A stretch of DNA of 64,000 nt. It comes from CAYQUC01 sp964514215 (lineage in GTDB: Bacteria > Pseudomonadota > Gammaproteobacteria > UBA6429 > Thiohalophilaceae). Position 1 is the first letter of the stretch, and the number at the start of each line of letters is the position of its first letter. Shown piece by piece: positions 13,814 through 22,800 of this stretch. The stretch spans positions 60,067 to 124,066 of the forward strand of contig CAZEPW010000001.1 of NCBI GenBank assembly GCA_964514215.1, given 5' to 3'. The translations under genes were made by a program, and so were the position numbers. The notes under the pieces are model-generated. The model was not told the origin of the DNA. It saw only the letters and a list, made by a program, of their open reading frames with translations, and ran no database searches.

Positions 13814-16513
13814 ATGAAAAGAAATAAAATGTCTCGCCGTAATTTTCTAAAAAGCAGTACTTTTATTGCCAGTGCGGCCGCGGGTAGTAGTTTGTATGTT
13901 GGTAAAAACCCTGAATTAGAAGCTTCTCCGGTTTCAGCAGCAACGGTTACCGATCGAAAAACGGCACTAGCGCAGTGTCCTTATTGTGGTGTTGGTTGTG
14001 GCACCATTATTCAAACTGAGAATGGTAAAATAGTCTCGATGCGACCGGATAAAGATCATCCTACTAATTATGGTTTGCAATGTATCAAAGGTTTAACCGC
14101 AGCTGAACCAATTTATGTTGACCGTATGGAAGGCGAGCCCTATGTTCGTAAAGATGTATGGGAGGAATGGCAAAAACCAAATCATGGCGACATGGAGTTT
14201 ATTAGTAAGACTAAAGGCTCATTTGATGAAAAACATTTTATCCGGGTACCGTATCACGATGCATCCGATATGGTTGCACGTAAGATTGCTTATTTAGCCA
14301 AGAAATATACTGGTAACTCCATAGCATTATATGGTTCTGGGCAATTAACGATGGAAGGTCAATATTTAGAAAACCTTTTTATGAAGGGAGTGTTAGGTTC
14401 AAACACCATTGAAGCTAATGCGCGTATGTGTATGACCTCAGCGGTAACCGGCTATTTCAAAACGTTAGGTTCAGACACACCGCCATTAGCATATGATGAT
14501 ATTGAGATTGCCGATATGATTATGCACTTTGGGCATAATGCTCGAGAATCACACCCCATTATTTTTTGGCGCGCTGCAGATCACAAGCGCAAAAATGATA
14601 TTCCAACCGTCGTGGTTGATCCACGTTATACCGGAACAGTAAAAGGCTATGAAGATATCAATCCAAAGAATTCAGTTCACGTACCGATACTAAATGGTGA
14701 TATTAGCTTTCTAAATTCATTAGCACATGTCTTGTTAAAAGATCATAAAGACGTGATTGATTGGAAATTTATGAAGGCCCACACTACCGGTTGGAAAGAA
14801 TATGTTGATGGTGTCACAAAGGATTATAGCCCTGAACAAGTGCAAGATCGCATGGGTGGTATAAACCATGATGTTTCACCAGAGTTAATTCGTCGTGTTG
14901 CAGGCATGTTTGCTGATGCTACTCGCAAACGATTAGCACGCAGCAAAGGCAAGCAAGAAGGTAAAGGCTATGGCGGTGTTATTATCATGTGGGGTATTGG
15001 TTATAATCAACACATTCACGGGCAAAACAATGTTGTCTCAGTTATTAACTTATTAACCATGACGGGGAACTTAGCAAAACCCGGCTGTGGTCCATTTTCA
15101 ATGACCGGCCAACCCAATGCAATGGGCGAACGTTTTACCGGCGGCTTAACCGGACGGTTACCATTCAATCAGCCGCTAAAAAATGCCTCACATAGAAAGC
15201 ACATGGCAAAGCACTGGGCTGTTCCTGAAGCAAACTTAATTACAGCCATGAAAGCCAAGAATCCTGGAATGGCAATTGGTATGATGGAACGGGCACTAAA
15301 AGACGAAGTAAAAGCCATGTTTTTTGTATACGCCACCCATATTGATTTACCGGATCAACATAATTTAATTAGACCCGCGCTACAAAAAACATTTAATGTC
15401 GTACAAGAAATTTATCGTCATGCTCCAAACAATCTTTATGCCGATGTAATTTTTCCTGCTGCCACCTGGGGTGAAGTTGATGGTGTTTATATTAGTTCTG
15501 AGCGCCGAATAAATCGCACCGAAAAAGCAGCGGAGCCACCTCCAGGTTGTCGTCCTGATATGGACATGGTGATAGACAAAGGAAAAGAAATTGCACATTT
15601 ATTGGGATTGGATGCCGATAAGATATTTCCGTGGAAGCGTATGAAAGATGGTTTTTACGATGCGGAAGAAATTTTTAGAGCGGTGGTGGTTGCATCTGAA
15701 GGGACTGATACTGATTTAACTGGCATGCTAGAAGTTGAAAAAGTTGATAAAAAAGGTTTGTATGAGCAATTAATAGAATTGCGTGGTGTGCAGTGGCCAG
15801 CTCCAACTTACGAAAGTGCGAAGGCCGGTGGCACCAAACGTCGTTTTATGATGCAAGAAGGTGTTTGGAAAAATAAACCCTACGGTTACTTTCGAACTAA
15901 CGACGGTAAAGTTCATATGAGTTTATGTTTACAAGATTATAGTCGACGCAAAGAAATCACTAAAAAGCTAATGGAGTTTGGTGCTAAAGAGGGAGTTTAT
16001 AGCATTGATAACATTGATGTATTAAGACAAGCTCGTGATATGGGATTAACACCGGATTTACCCGATGAAGAAGTTCGAGGAAAATTATGGAATAATATTC
16101 CAAAAGATAAATATCCTTACTGGTTAGGTTTAGGTGTTGTGTATGAACATTTTCACACGGCCAAATCAAATCGAAGCCCAACAACCCGGCGTTTAGTGCC
16201 CGAGATGTATGTAGAAATGCATGCTGATGATGCTAAAGAATTAGGCATTAGTGATGGTGATAAAGTTCGATTAATCACTCGGCGTGGTCATTACGAAGCA
16301 AAAGCGCAAGTTGGTTCGAATAGCCTTGTTAAACCTGCGCGTAATAGTGTACCGCGAGGATATATGTTTAGTCCTTGGAATTTGTCAGTGGCCGATAGTG
16401 CTGATCCGAAAAAGAACAAGTGGCTAGTAAACGGTGTATCAAGTCGTGCTTGGGATATTGTATCAGGACAAGTTGATTTTAAAAAACTTGCTTGTCGAAT
16501 TGAAAAAGTATAA
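13814..16513 (+). CDS. NapA-like periplasmic molybdopterin oxidoreductase
   Basis: A catalytic subunit of the DMSO reductase superfamily, 899 residues. A twin-arginine signal (S-R-R-N-F-L-K) directs folded export. The N-terminal 4Fe-4S site is C55-X2-C58-X3-C62 and C90, followed by I-K-G with the Lys that in NapA links cluster and cofactor. The likely Mo ligand is C206 in N-A-R-M-C-M-T-S-A-V, as in Nap/Nas nitrate reductases. Other NapA-like parts are the H-P-I-I-F-W-R segment, W-G-I-G-Y-N-Q-H and M-T-G-Q-P-N-A-M-G. Segment 100-150 diverges from NapA. Nitrate is the simplest substrate guess, but absence of napB and napD and the divergence leave another oxyanion possible. Confidence 0.8.
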   Translation: MKRNKMSRRNFLKSSTFIASAAAGSSLYVGKNPELEASPVSAATVTDRKTALAQCPYCGVGCGTIIQTENGKIVSMRPDKDHPTNYGLQCIKGLTAAEPIYVDRMEGEPYVRKDVWEEWQKPNHGDMEFISKTKGSFDEKHFIRVPYHDASDMVARKIAYLAKKYTGNSIALYGSGQLTMEGQYLENLFMKGVLGSNTIEANARMCMTSAVTGYFKTLGSDTPPLAYDDIEIADMIMHFGHNARESHPIIFWRAADHKRKNDIPTVVVDPRYTGTVKGYEDINPKNSVHVPILNGDISFLNSLAHVLLKDHKDVIDWKFMKAHTTGWKEYVDGVTKDYSPEQVQDRMGGINHDVSPELIRRVAGMFADATRKRLARSKGKQEGKGYGGVIIMWGIGYNQHIHGQNNVVSVINLLTMTGNLAKPGCGPFSMTGQPNAMGERFTGGLTGRLPFNQPLKNASHRKHMAKHWAVPEANLITAMKAKNPGMAIGMMERALKDEVKAMFFVYATHIDLPDQHNLIRPALQKTFNVVQEIYRHAPNNLYADVIFPAATWGEVDGVYISSERRINRTEKAAEPPPGCRPDMDMVIDKGKEIAHLLGLDADKIFPWKRMKDGFYDAEEIFRAVVVASEGTDTDLTGMLEVEKVDKKGLYEQLIELRGVQWPAPTYESAKAGGTKRRFMMQEGVWKNKPYGYFRTNDGKVHMSLCLQDYSRRKEITKKLMEFGAKEGVYSIDNIDVLRQARDMGLTPDLPDEEVRGKLWNNIPKDKYPYWLGLGVVYEHFHTAKSNRSPTTRRLVPEMYVEMHADDAKELGISDGDKVRLITRRGHYEAKAQVGSNSLVKPARNSVPRGYMFSPWNLSVADSADPKKNKWLVNGVSSRAWDIVSGQVDFKKLACRIEKV

Positions 16514-16533
16514 ATAATTATTTTAACTAAGAG

Positions 16534-17103
16534 ATGAAACGTAGACGGTTTTTAGAGTATATAGCCATCGCCCCTGTAGTGGCTATAATTAGCAGTGAAG
16601 GTGTTGCCTCACAATTTGCATCTTCACTGCGTTTTTTAAGACCTCCAGGATCTCATGACGAAGAACTATTTTTGTCGCGCTGTATTCGCTGCGGCCAATG
16701 TGGTGAAAGTTGTCCAAATCGAAGTATTAAATTTTTCAAAATGGAAAACGGTTTTGCTTCGCTCGATACCCCCTATATTATTCCCCGTGAACAAGCCTGT
16801 ATATTGTGTATGAAGTGCGGTGATGTCTGTCCTACCGGTGCAATTCCAAAAGTAAATCATGAAGCCAATGCCATCATGCAAAACGTTAAAATGGGACATG
16901 CGCGAGTTGATACCAATTTATGTTTGTCATATCAGGGAAAAACCTGCGGAGTTTGCTATCGAGCTTGTCCATTGCAAGATGTTGCGATAATAGTCGGGAT
17001 GTTAGAACAACCAACGGTATTAGATAAGTGTGTTGGCTGTGGTTTATGTGAACGTTCCTGCATTCAAATTCCACAAGCAATACGAATTATTCCACAGTCT
17101 TAA
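16534..17103 (+). CDS. NapG/MauM-like ferredoxin-type protein
   Basis: A 189-residue iron-sulfur protein with four 4Fe-4S sites: C-I-R-C-G-Q-C-G-E-S-C-P, C-I-L-C-M-K-C-G-D-V-C-P, the longer-spaced C-L-S-Y-Q-G-K-T-C-G-V-C-Y-R-A-C-P, and C-V-G-C-G-L-C-E-R-S-C. That order and the N-terminal basic R-R-R-F-L plus hydrophobic stretch match NapG, a periplasmic ferredoxin exported by Tat that pairs with NapH to pass electrons from quinol. It sits 20 bases after the molybdoenzyme gene and one codon-phase before the NapH-like gene, as in nap operons. Confidence 0.85.
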   Translation: MKRRRFLEYIAIAPVVAIISSEGVASQFASSLRFLRPPGSHDEELFLSRCIRCGQCGESCPNRSIKFFKMENGFASLDTPYIIPREQACILCMKCGDVCPTGAIPKVNHEANAIMQNVKMGHARVDTNLCLSYQGKTCGVCYRACPLQDVAIIVGMLEQPTVLDKCVGCGLCERSCIQIPQAIRIIPQS

Positions 17104-18096
17104 TTGAATTTTAGTATTATGGGAACAGCAATTATATTACGACATTTAAATAAAGTGCGCTGGTTGGTTTTAAGTGTTGTTTTTACAATCTTAATATTAT
17201 TGCCTTTCATTCATTTATATCAAACGTTTGAAGCTGCGCATGCCTATGACTTATTAACTGCTACAGAAAAAAATATATCAGACAGCATGGAGTTTATAAC
17301 TTCACCTTTTGTTAATGATCCAGAGCAACTTAGTGCTGTTAAAGGCACTACTTGGTCGGCAACACTGTTTGGACTAAAAATATCGGATCCACTTGCGGTG
17401 TTGAGTCAAATTTTTTCGAGTAAAGCATTTTACTTAACGTTTTTATTAACGGCATTAATACCAATAATTTTCACCGTTATTTTTGGTCGATTTTTTTGTG
17501 GTTGGGTTTGTCCGGCAACGTTAATTTACGAATTAAATGATAATCTGGCTACCTGGCTTCACAAAATTGGATTTCCTCGTAATCAATTGCATATTGATAA
17601 GCGGCTTAAATATATTTTGTTGGTATTAGGCTTAGTGTTGTCGATGTATTTTGGTACAGTGTTATTTGCGTCAATTTATCCGCCAGCAATCATTGGTCGC
17701 GAAATATATTATGCCATTGCATTGGGTGGCTTTGGTGCCGGAGCATTATTTTTTATCGCAACGTTGTTATTTGATTTAGTCATTGGTCGGCGTAGCTTTT
17801 GTCGTGATATCTGTCCCGGTGGAACTCTCTATTCATTATTAGGCCGTTATCGTTTATTCAGAATTAAACGAACTGTTGAGAACTGTAATGATTGTTCAAA
17901 ATGTAATGTTGTATGCCAATTTGGTTTAAACCCATTACAAGATGATTTTGGTATGGAATGCAATAATTGTACAGCGTGTATGGCTGCATGCCCAACCGAC
18001 GCACTAAAATTTACAATTAATATTAAAGATATGCAATATCAAGGCCCCGGACATCTCGGTCATCAATATAAAAGGTTGCACAATGATACTCAATAA
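17104..18096 (+). CDS. NapH-like quinol-oxidising membrane iron-sulfur protein
   Basis: About 330 residues with several membrane helices. The two NapH-type CX3CP motifs are seen: F-F-C-G-W-V-C-P and S-F-C-R-D-I-C-P. Two C-terminal cytoplasmic 4Fe-4S sites follow (C-N-D-C-S-K-C-N-V-V-C and C-N-N-C-T-A-C-M-A-A-C-P). NapH takes electrons from menaquinol or ubiquinol and hands them to NapG. The frame opens with TTG directly after the napG-like stop; an ATG at 17119 is a possible start. The 3' end overlaps the next gene by 14 bases. Confidence 0.85.
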   Translation: MNFSIMGTAIILRHLNKVRWLVLSVVFTILILLPFIHLYQTFEAAHAYDLLTATEKNISDSMEFITSPFVNDPEQLSAVKGTTWSATLFGLKISDPLAVLSQIFSSKAFYLTFLLTALIPIIFTVIFGRFFCGWVCPATLIYELNDNLATWLHKIGFPRNQLHIDKRLKYILLVLGLVLSMYFGTVLFASIYPPAIIGREIYYAIALGGFGAGALFFIATLLFDLVIGRRSFCRDICPGGTLYSLLGRYRLFRIKRTVENCNDCSKCNVVCQFGLNPLQDDFGMECNNCTACMAACPTDALKFTINIKDMQYQGPGHLGHQYKRLHNDTQ

Positions 18097-18700
18097 TAAA
18101 AATACATATTTTTTAGCTATAGAGTCTATTTTTTCAATTGTAGTATTATTTTTAATCGTCAGTAATAGCTATGCTCATCATGTGTTAGGTCGTCCATCGT
18201 ATAGTTTAGGAGCCGATTCAAATACGCCCCCTAGCATGCAAGTGGAAACTCAAATTGGTGATTTTTATGTTACTTATATGGCATTCCCGGCTTTTCCTAA
18301 ACCTGGAGACAACGGAAGAGTTAATTTATATGTAAAACGAATTGATAACGGTGCGACTTTTGATGGTGAAGTTACCTTTAAAGTTAGTGATGATAGTTTT
18401 TTTAAATCCCCTAGCGAAGTTTTAGGCATACAAAAAATAGATGATGGCGTTTATCGACAAGGTTTTGTATTTAAGGAACGAGGTTCGTTTTTAATATCTG
18501 CAGAGTTTGAATCTAATGGGCAACCGTATTTAATCGATTTTCCACTTCAAATTGGTGAACCGACGGCATATGGTCCAATTGGAATTAGTATCGCTGTCAT
18601 TGCTTTTATTTTATTGTTTGTGAATATTACGCAGCGTAAACGTTTGGTGCGAATAAAAGCCTCGCAACACCATGAGAATAGTAACCATGGTGAAAGTTAA
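18083..18700 (+). CDS. FixH/YtkA-like membrane-anchored protein
   Basis: A 205-residue protein with an N-terminal hydrophobic signal/anchor, a beta-rich extracytoplasmic domain and a C-terminal membrane helix (about 178-196, A-V-I-A-F-I-L-L-F-V-N-I). The domain has P-S-M-Q-V-E-T then F-K-V-S-D-D-S-F and G-V-Y-R-Q-G-F-V-F, a pattern like FixH and YtkA-type domains, which are often found near copper or cytochrome oxidase genes. The role here is unknown. Such a protein is not part of standard nap operons. It overlaps the upstream gene by 14 bases and ends two bases before the next. Confidence 0.6.
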   Translation: MILNNKNTYFLAIESIFSIVVLFLIVSNSYAHHVLGRPSYSLGADSNTPPSMQVETQIGDFYVTYMAFPAFPKPGDNGRVNLYVKRIDNGATFDGEVTFKVSDDSFFKSPSEVLGIQKIDDGVYRQGFVFKERGSFLISAEFESNGQPYLIDFPLQIGEPTAYGPIGISIAVIAFILLFVNITQRKRLVRIKASQHHENSNHGES

Positions 18701-18702
18701 TT

Positions 18703-20325
18703 GTGTTTGAGTCAATTATAAATTTTTTCAATGCTGCAATTGTTAATAGTGGTTTAGAAAAATATATTGTTTATCAGGCAGGAGATGTCATGGTGCATCC
18801 CGGATTATCTTTAACGTGGGTTATCGGTACATTATTTATTATGTTACTGATGATTTTATGGATGTCAAAAAGTGTGTCGCGCAATATTTCAGACGCAACG
18901 CTATCATTAAATTCGATTTCGTTATTTGGTCGGACAACCCTCGGAAAAATAACGCTGAGTTTTATTACTCGGCCACAGCTAATTACAATTATTCGTATTA
19001 TTAGCAGTTTACTATTTTTACTCGTTATTGCCAGTGGTTTGTTTGGGACCGCAATTGCTGAACGAAACTTTGCCACAATGCTAACTTGGACATTATGGTG
19101 GTCGGGTGTTGTGATTAGTATCGTGTTTATCGGATCAGCCTGGTGTGCTATTTGTCCTTGGGATGCCATTGCGACTTGGTTAGTGCGTCAAAGATTATGG
19201 CGTCGAGCTCGCGCAGCAAGTAGTTTAAACTTAAAAGTACCAAAATATTTACGTAATATTTGGCCTGCCATTATCATGTTCGTCATTTTGACTTGGTTAG
19301 AGCTGGGGGTTGGCATTACCACCAATCCCTATGCAACGTCTTTGTTGGCATTGTTTATCGTTGTATTAACCACAGTTTCATTAGCGTTGTATGAGCGTAA
19401 AGCATTTTGTCGCTATTTTTGTCCTATTGGGCGCACCATCGGTGCTTATGCTGGAATTGCACCAATAGCATTACGTCCAGTTGATAAATCAGTGTGTCGT
19501 TCATGTAAAACGCTAGAGTGTTTTCACGGCACAAAAGATATCGAACCCTGTCCAACGCACTTAGTCATGGGCAGCATGAAACAAAATACCTATTGCACAT
19601 CGTGTGGTGCATGCACTCAAAGTTGTCCAAAGCAAAATATTAATTGGCAATTACGTCCAATTGGTTATGAAGTTACTTATGTTGCCCGGCCACATTGGGA
19701 TGAATCGTGGTTTATATTAGGTTTATTATCGCTAACATTGTTTCACGGTTTTACCATGCTACCTTTTTGGGAAAGCTGGATGCAGCAATTGGGTTATATC
19801 ATCGGTGATTCTGGTCAGTTATTGATGAGTTTTAGTATTGGTATGGTTTTAGCGATGTTAATACCAATTATTTTATACAGCTTAAGTATAAGTCTACTGA
19901 GTAAAATAAGTGGTAATACAGAGTGGCGACGATTATTTTCAGCAATGGCTTTTAGCATTTTACCATTGGCATTTAGTTATCATATAGCACACAATCTCAG
20001 TCATTTAGTGCGTGAAAGTCGTGGTCTTTGGAGTGTTATTGCTAATCCATTTGGGACGAATGTTTTGCCATTATCTGCACATGAGCTACATTTAAGACAC
20101 AGCAATCCTATTCTTTCCGATGATGTTGTTTCAGCATTACAAGCGACATTAATTTTATTGGGGTTTTGGGTTGCGTTAAAAATATTACGCTATCGTGTTT
20201 CACAGATTACCAGCAATATACCGAATTATTCTAAATGGATGCCGATACCAATGATTTTATTTGTTAGCAGTATTAGTTTACTTAGCCTCTGGTTATTAAT
20301 GCAGCCGATGATTATGAGGATGTAA
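18703..20325 (+). CDS. Second NapH/CcoG-like polyferredoxin membrane protein with C-terminal extension
   Basis: A 540-residue protein. Membrane helices flank A-W-C-A-I-C-P-W and F-C-R-Y-F-C-P-I, the CX2-3CP motifs of NapH/CcoG-type proteins. Cysteine groups C-R-S-C-K-T-L-E-C and C-T-S-C-G-A-C-T-Q-S-C-P then form the iron-sulfur region (residues about 265-312). Beyond residue 330 come some 200 residues of further membrane helices containing Y-H-I-A-H-N-L-S-H, histidines that could ligate haem or a metal. This extra half is not in NapH. GTG start at 18703. It probably adds a second electron route across the membrane. Confidence 0.7.
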   Translation: MFESIINFFNAAIVNSGLEKYIVYQAGDVMVHPGLSLTWVIGTLFIMLLMILWMSKSVSRNISDATLSLNSISLFGRTTLGKITLSFITRPQLITIIRIISSLLFLLVIASGLFGTAIAERNFATMLTWTLWWSGVVISIVFIGSAWCAICPWDAIATWLVRQRLWRRARAASSLNLKVPKYLRNIWPAIIMFVILTWLELGVGITTNPYATSLLALFIVVLTTVSLALYERKAFCRYFCPIGRTIGAYAGIAPIALRPVDKSVCRSCKTLECFHGTKDIEPCPTHLVMGSMKQNTYCTSCGACTQSCPKQNINWQLRPIGYEVTYVARPHWDESWFILGLLSLTLFHGFTMLPFWESWMQQLGYIIGDSGQLLMSFSIGMVLAMLIPIILYSLSISLLSKISGNTEWRRLFSAMAFSILPLAFSYHIAHNLSHLVRESRGLWSVIANPFGTNVLPLSAHELHLRHSNPILSDDVVSALQATLILLGFWVALKILRYRVSQITSNIPNYSKWMPIPMILFVSSISLLSLWLLMQPMIMRM

Positions 20326-20334
20326 GGAAATATT

Positions 20335-21006
20335 TTGTATTATATTAAAATTATTATTGAAAAATTTAAAAACATTATTCAACGTTATTGTCAGTTGAGT
20401 AAAAACTTTCCAGTTGTGGTGTTTTTTAGTGTCTTTATTTTAGGAATATTATTTTGGACAGGTTTTAATTCTGCAATGGATATAACCAATAATGAGACTT
20501 TTTGTATTTCATGTCATGAAATGGAAAACAACGTTTATCAAGAATACAAGAAAACCGTTCACTATCGTAATAGAACCGGGGTTCGTGCGACTTGCCCTGA
20601 CTGTCATGTTCCTAAAGATTGGATTCATAAAACATTACGAAAAATAAATGCAACAAATGAATTGTTCCATAAAGTATTAGGAACGATAGACACCAAAGAA
20701 AAATTTGAATCAAAACGTTTACAATTAGCTGAGTATGTGTGGCAGACTATGTTAGATAATGATTCTAGAGAATGCCGAAATTGCCATAGTTTTGATTATA
20801 TGGCGCTGAGCCAGCAGAAAAAAAATTCAAATAAAAAGCATCAAAGTGCCTTGGATAGAAATATGACGTGTATTGAATGTCATATGGGGATAGCCCACAA
20901 AATTGCAAAAGATTTTGACAAAGATGGTTTGTTACACGAATCATTTAAAAATAATAAGCGGCCTTGTAGTGATTGTCATAAAAACATGGCGCAAGGAGAT
21001 TGGTAA
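20335..21006 (+). CDS. NapC/NirT-like membrane cytochrome c with five CXXCH motifs
   Basis: A 223-residue protein with one N-terminal anchor helix (about 25-43) and a periplasmic multihaem domain. CXXCH motifs are at 57-61, 87-91, 147-151, 179-183 and 211-215. NapC and NirT normally have four; the fifth, in R-P-C-S-D-C-H-K-N-M, is an extra near the C-terminus. NapC-type proteins oxidise quinol and reduce periplasmic partners. I place the start at TTG 20335 because AAGGAAA lies just before it. It is 6 bases from the NapF-like gene. Haem attachment would use the Ccm system at 41-49 kb. Confidence 0.85.
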   Translation: MYYIKIIIEKFKNIIQRYCQLSKNFPVVVFFSVFILGILFWTGFNSAMDITNNETFCISCHEMENNVYQEYKKTVHYRNRTGVRATCPDCHVPKDWIHKTLRKINATNELFHKVLGTIDTKEKFESKRLQLAEYVWQTMLDNDSRECRNCHSFDYMALSQQKKNSNKKHQSALDRNMTCIECHMGIAHKIAKDFDKDGLLHESFKNNKRPCSDCHKNMAQGDW

Positions 21007-21012
21007 TTCGGC

Positions 21013-21585
21013 ATGGATCGGCGTGAATTTTTTAGACGTGGTATTAGTAAAATCGCAGACAGCGCGGTAAAAAATCTCGATGAAAAAGCAGCGAGCCGAG
21101 CCCAACGTTGGATAAGACCGCCCTATGCTAAAACAGAGTTAGAGTTTTTATTGGCATGCACGAGATGTAATGCTTGTATTGAAGCTTGTCCGCATAACAT
21201 TATTTTTCCTTTGGCAATAAAAAATGGCGCGCAGGTAGCAAATACACCCGCACTGGATTTATTAAATAATGGTTGTCATTTATGCATTGATTGGCCGTGT
21301 GTAAATGCGTGTCAGGAAGCAGCCTTAATGTTTCCAAGTAGTGAAACCGAAACCGCACTTAAACCCGAGTTACCACGCTTAGCAAAAGTGGTTATTGATA
21401 CTGAGAGTTGTTTACCTTATAACGGCCCAGAGTGTGGTGCATGTGCATCTGCATGTAGTGTTACCGGTGCGTTAACATGGCAGAGTGAACGTCCAAGCAT
21501 TAATTTAAAGCTGTGTACAGGTTGTGCCTTGTGTCGTGAGCATTGCATCACAGAGCCTAAGGCCATTTTAATTTCCAGTCTTTAA
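21013..21585 (+). CDS. NapF-like ferredoxin
   Basis: A 190-residue protein beginning M-D-R-R-E-F-F-R-R, with four cysteine clusters: C-T-R-C-N-A-C-I-E-A-C-P, C-H-L-C-I-D-W-P-C-V-N-A-C, C-L-P-Y-N-G-P-E-C-G-A-C-A-S-A-C and C-T-G-C-A-L-C-R-E-H-C. NapF is a cytoplasmic iron-sulfur protein thought to help activate NapA before export. The N-terminal R-R-E-F-F-R-R is NapF-like rather than a true signal peptide. It is the last gene of the operon. Since napD is absent, this may be the only accessory factor for the molybdoenzyme in the cluster. Confidence 0.8.
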   Translation: MDRREFFRRGISKIADSAVKNLDEKAASRAQRWIRPPYAKTELEFLLACTRCNACIEACPHNIIFPLAIKNGAQVANTPALDLLNNGCHLCIDWPCVNACQEAALMFPSSETETALKPELPRLAKVVIDTESCLPYNGPECGACASACSVTGALTWQSERPSINLKLCTGCALCREHCITEPKAILISSL

Positions 21586-22003
21586 ATTTATTCTAATCTC
21601 ATATTAAAAATAATGAATCATTATCAATTTAACCTGGGCTTTACATCAGGTTAAGGGTTATTTTTTTGATACATATTTAAAAATAACCGTTATTTCGGTA
21701 CTTTAGAATACTTAGTCGTCACTCAGTATTAGTTTTCTCTCGTTTAGCTCATATCGTTAATAAAGTTTGTCGTATTGACAAGCGGAATCTAAAGTTAAAA
21801 TATCATGATTATCAGGTGTGTTACTATTTTTCTTATGCAAATTTGAGATGGATTACGTTTATTTTTGGCAGAAAATACCTTAGTATATTAGTTAGGTATA
21901 AATACTTTCTTTTGAACTTGACGCGAAACAACTGTCATATCGTTAGTTAGTTTGAGATAATAGTGCCACTAAACTACTTAAATATTTGTATTTTTAATTC
22001 ATT
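21586..22003. other. Intergenic region with a dispersed repeat
   Basis: 418 bases, no credible gene. It contains the long copy of the repeat described at 6852-6899, and TACCT/AGGTA inverted arms around 21880-21900. The promoter of fnr should be in the last 100 bases; I see no FNR box there. Confidence 0.65.
21681..21800. repeat. Dispersed repeat, long copy
   Basis: AAATAACCGTTATTTCGGTA (21681-21700) and GCGGAATCTAAAGTTAAAA (21782-21800). These blocks are nine bases apart in the 6852 copy but 81 bases apart here, so one copy has gained or lost about 72 bases. Confidence 0.6.
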
Positions 22004-22723
22004 ATGTCATATAAATTTAATATTGCCACGGTTGAAACATCTTGTAAAAATTGCTCTTTATCGGAGTTATGTTTACCAAGGGGTTTGACTGATTCAGAAA
22101 TGCAGTCACTTGATACTCTGGTCGAAAAAAGAAAACCTTATAAATCAGGTGAGTATTTATTTCAATCTGGGCAGATATTTAAAAATTTATATGCAATTAA
22201 ATCAGGTTCGGTAAAAGTCGTGTTGCCTTCTGAAGATGGCGAACAACAAATCATCGGTTTTTTTATGCCGGGTGAACTTTTGGGGCTTGATGCGATGGGC
22301 AAGAAAACCCATGTGTGTTCGGCTATTGCGTTAGAGACAACCAGTGTTTGTAGTCTGCCTTTTGATGATATGCAAGATATTTGTCATGATATAAAAAGTT
22401 TGAGTAAACAATTTTTATCGCTAATTAGTTCTGAAATTGGTAATGAGCATCAAATGTTATTAACCTTGGGCAAGAAAAAAGCTGAATCACGTTTAGCAAC
22501 ATTTTTGATCAATCTATCTTCCCGGTTTTCGCGTCGTGGTTTGTCATCCAATGCCTTTAATTTAACAATGTCACGTCATGATATTTCTAACTATTTAGGG
22601 TTAGCAGATGAAACTGTCAGCCGTTTATTTACTCGTTTACAAGATGATAATGTGTTATCCGTTAATCGACGTTTAGTAGAAATTGTTGATCATGAAAAAT
22701 TAAAAGCGATAGCAAAGTTATAA
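22004..22723 (+). CDS. fnr: FNR-type oxygen-sensing transcription regulator
   Basis: A 239-residue Crp/Fnr regulator. The three N-terminal cluster cysteines are C14-X2-C17-X5-C23 and the fourth is C116 in T-S-V-C-S-L-P-F, as in Escherichia coli FNR, so it should carry an oxygen-labile 4Fe-4S cluster. The effector domain is followed by a dimerisation helix and a winged helix; the recognition helix reads E-T-V-S-R, whose Glu, Ser and Arg contact TTGAT half-sites. Perfect TTGAT-N4-ATCAA sites occur at 12956 and 24325 in this window. It stands between the NapA-like operon and convergent hemN. Confidence 0.95.
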   Translation: MSYKFNIATVETSCKNCSLSELCLPRGLTDSEMQSLDTLVEKRKPYKSGEYLFQSGQIFKNLYAIKSGSVKVVLPSEDGEQQIIGFFMPGELLGLDAMGKKTHVCSAIALETTSVCSLPFDDMQDICHDIKSLSKQFLSLISSEIGNEHQMLLTLGKKKAESRLATFLINLSSRFSRRGLSSNAFNLTMSRHDISNYLGLADETVSRLFTRLQDDNVLSVNRRLVEIVDHEKLKAIAKL

Positions 22724-22800
22724 CGACCCCCCAACAGCGGAAGTTTTAATCACATGGCCTGTTTGGGGTTCAAAGCCCATTCACCCCAACCTACGTTGTT
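22724..22800. repeat. REP-like hairpin between convergent fnr and hemN
   Basis: It starts directly after the fnr stop codon with CGACCCCCCAACA (22724-22736), contains the stem TTGGGGT (22763-22769)/ACCCCAA (22783-22789) and ends with CTACGTTGTT (22791-22800) at the hemN stop. Related pieces occur at 34907-34951 and 49372-49400, both also between convergent gene ends. It may act as a bidirectional terminator. Confidence 0.6.

Noticed and set aside
13814..16513. Naming the molybdoenzyme napA outright
   Set aside because: Motifs are NapA-like, but napB and napD are missing and the 100-150 region differs. I left the symbol empty.
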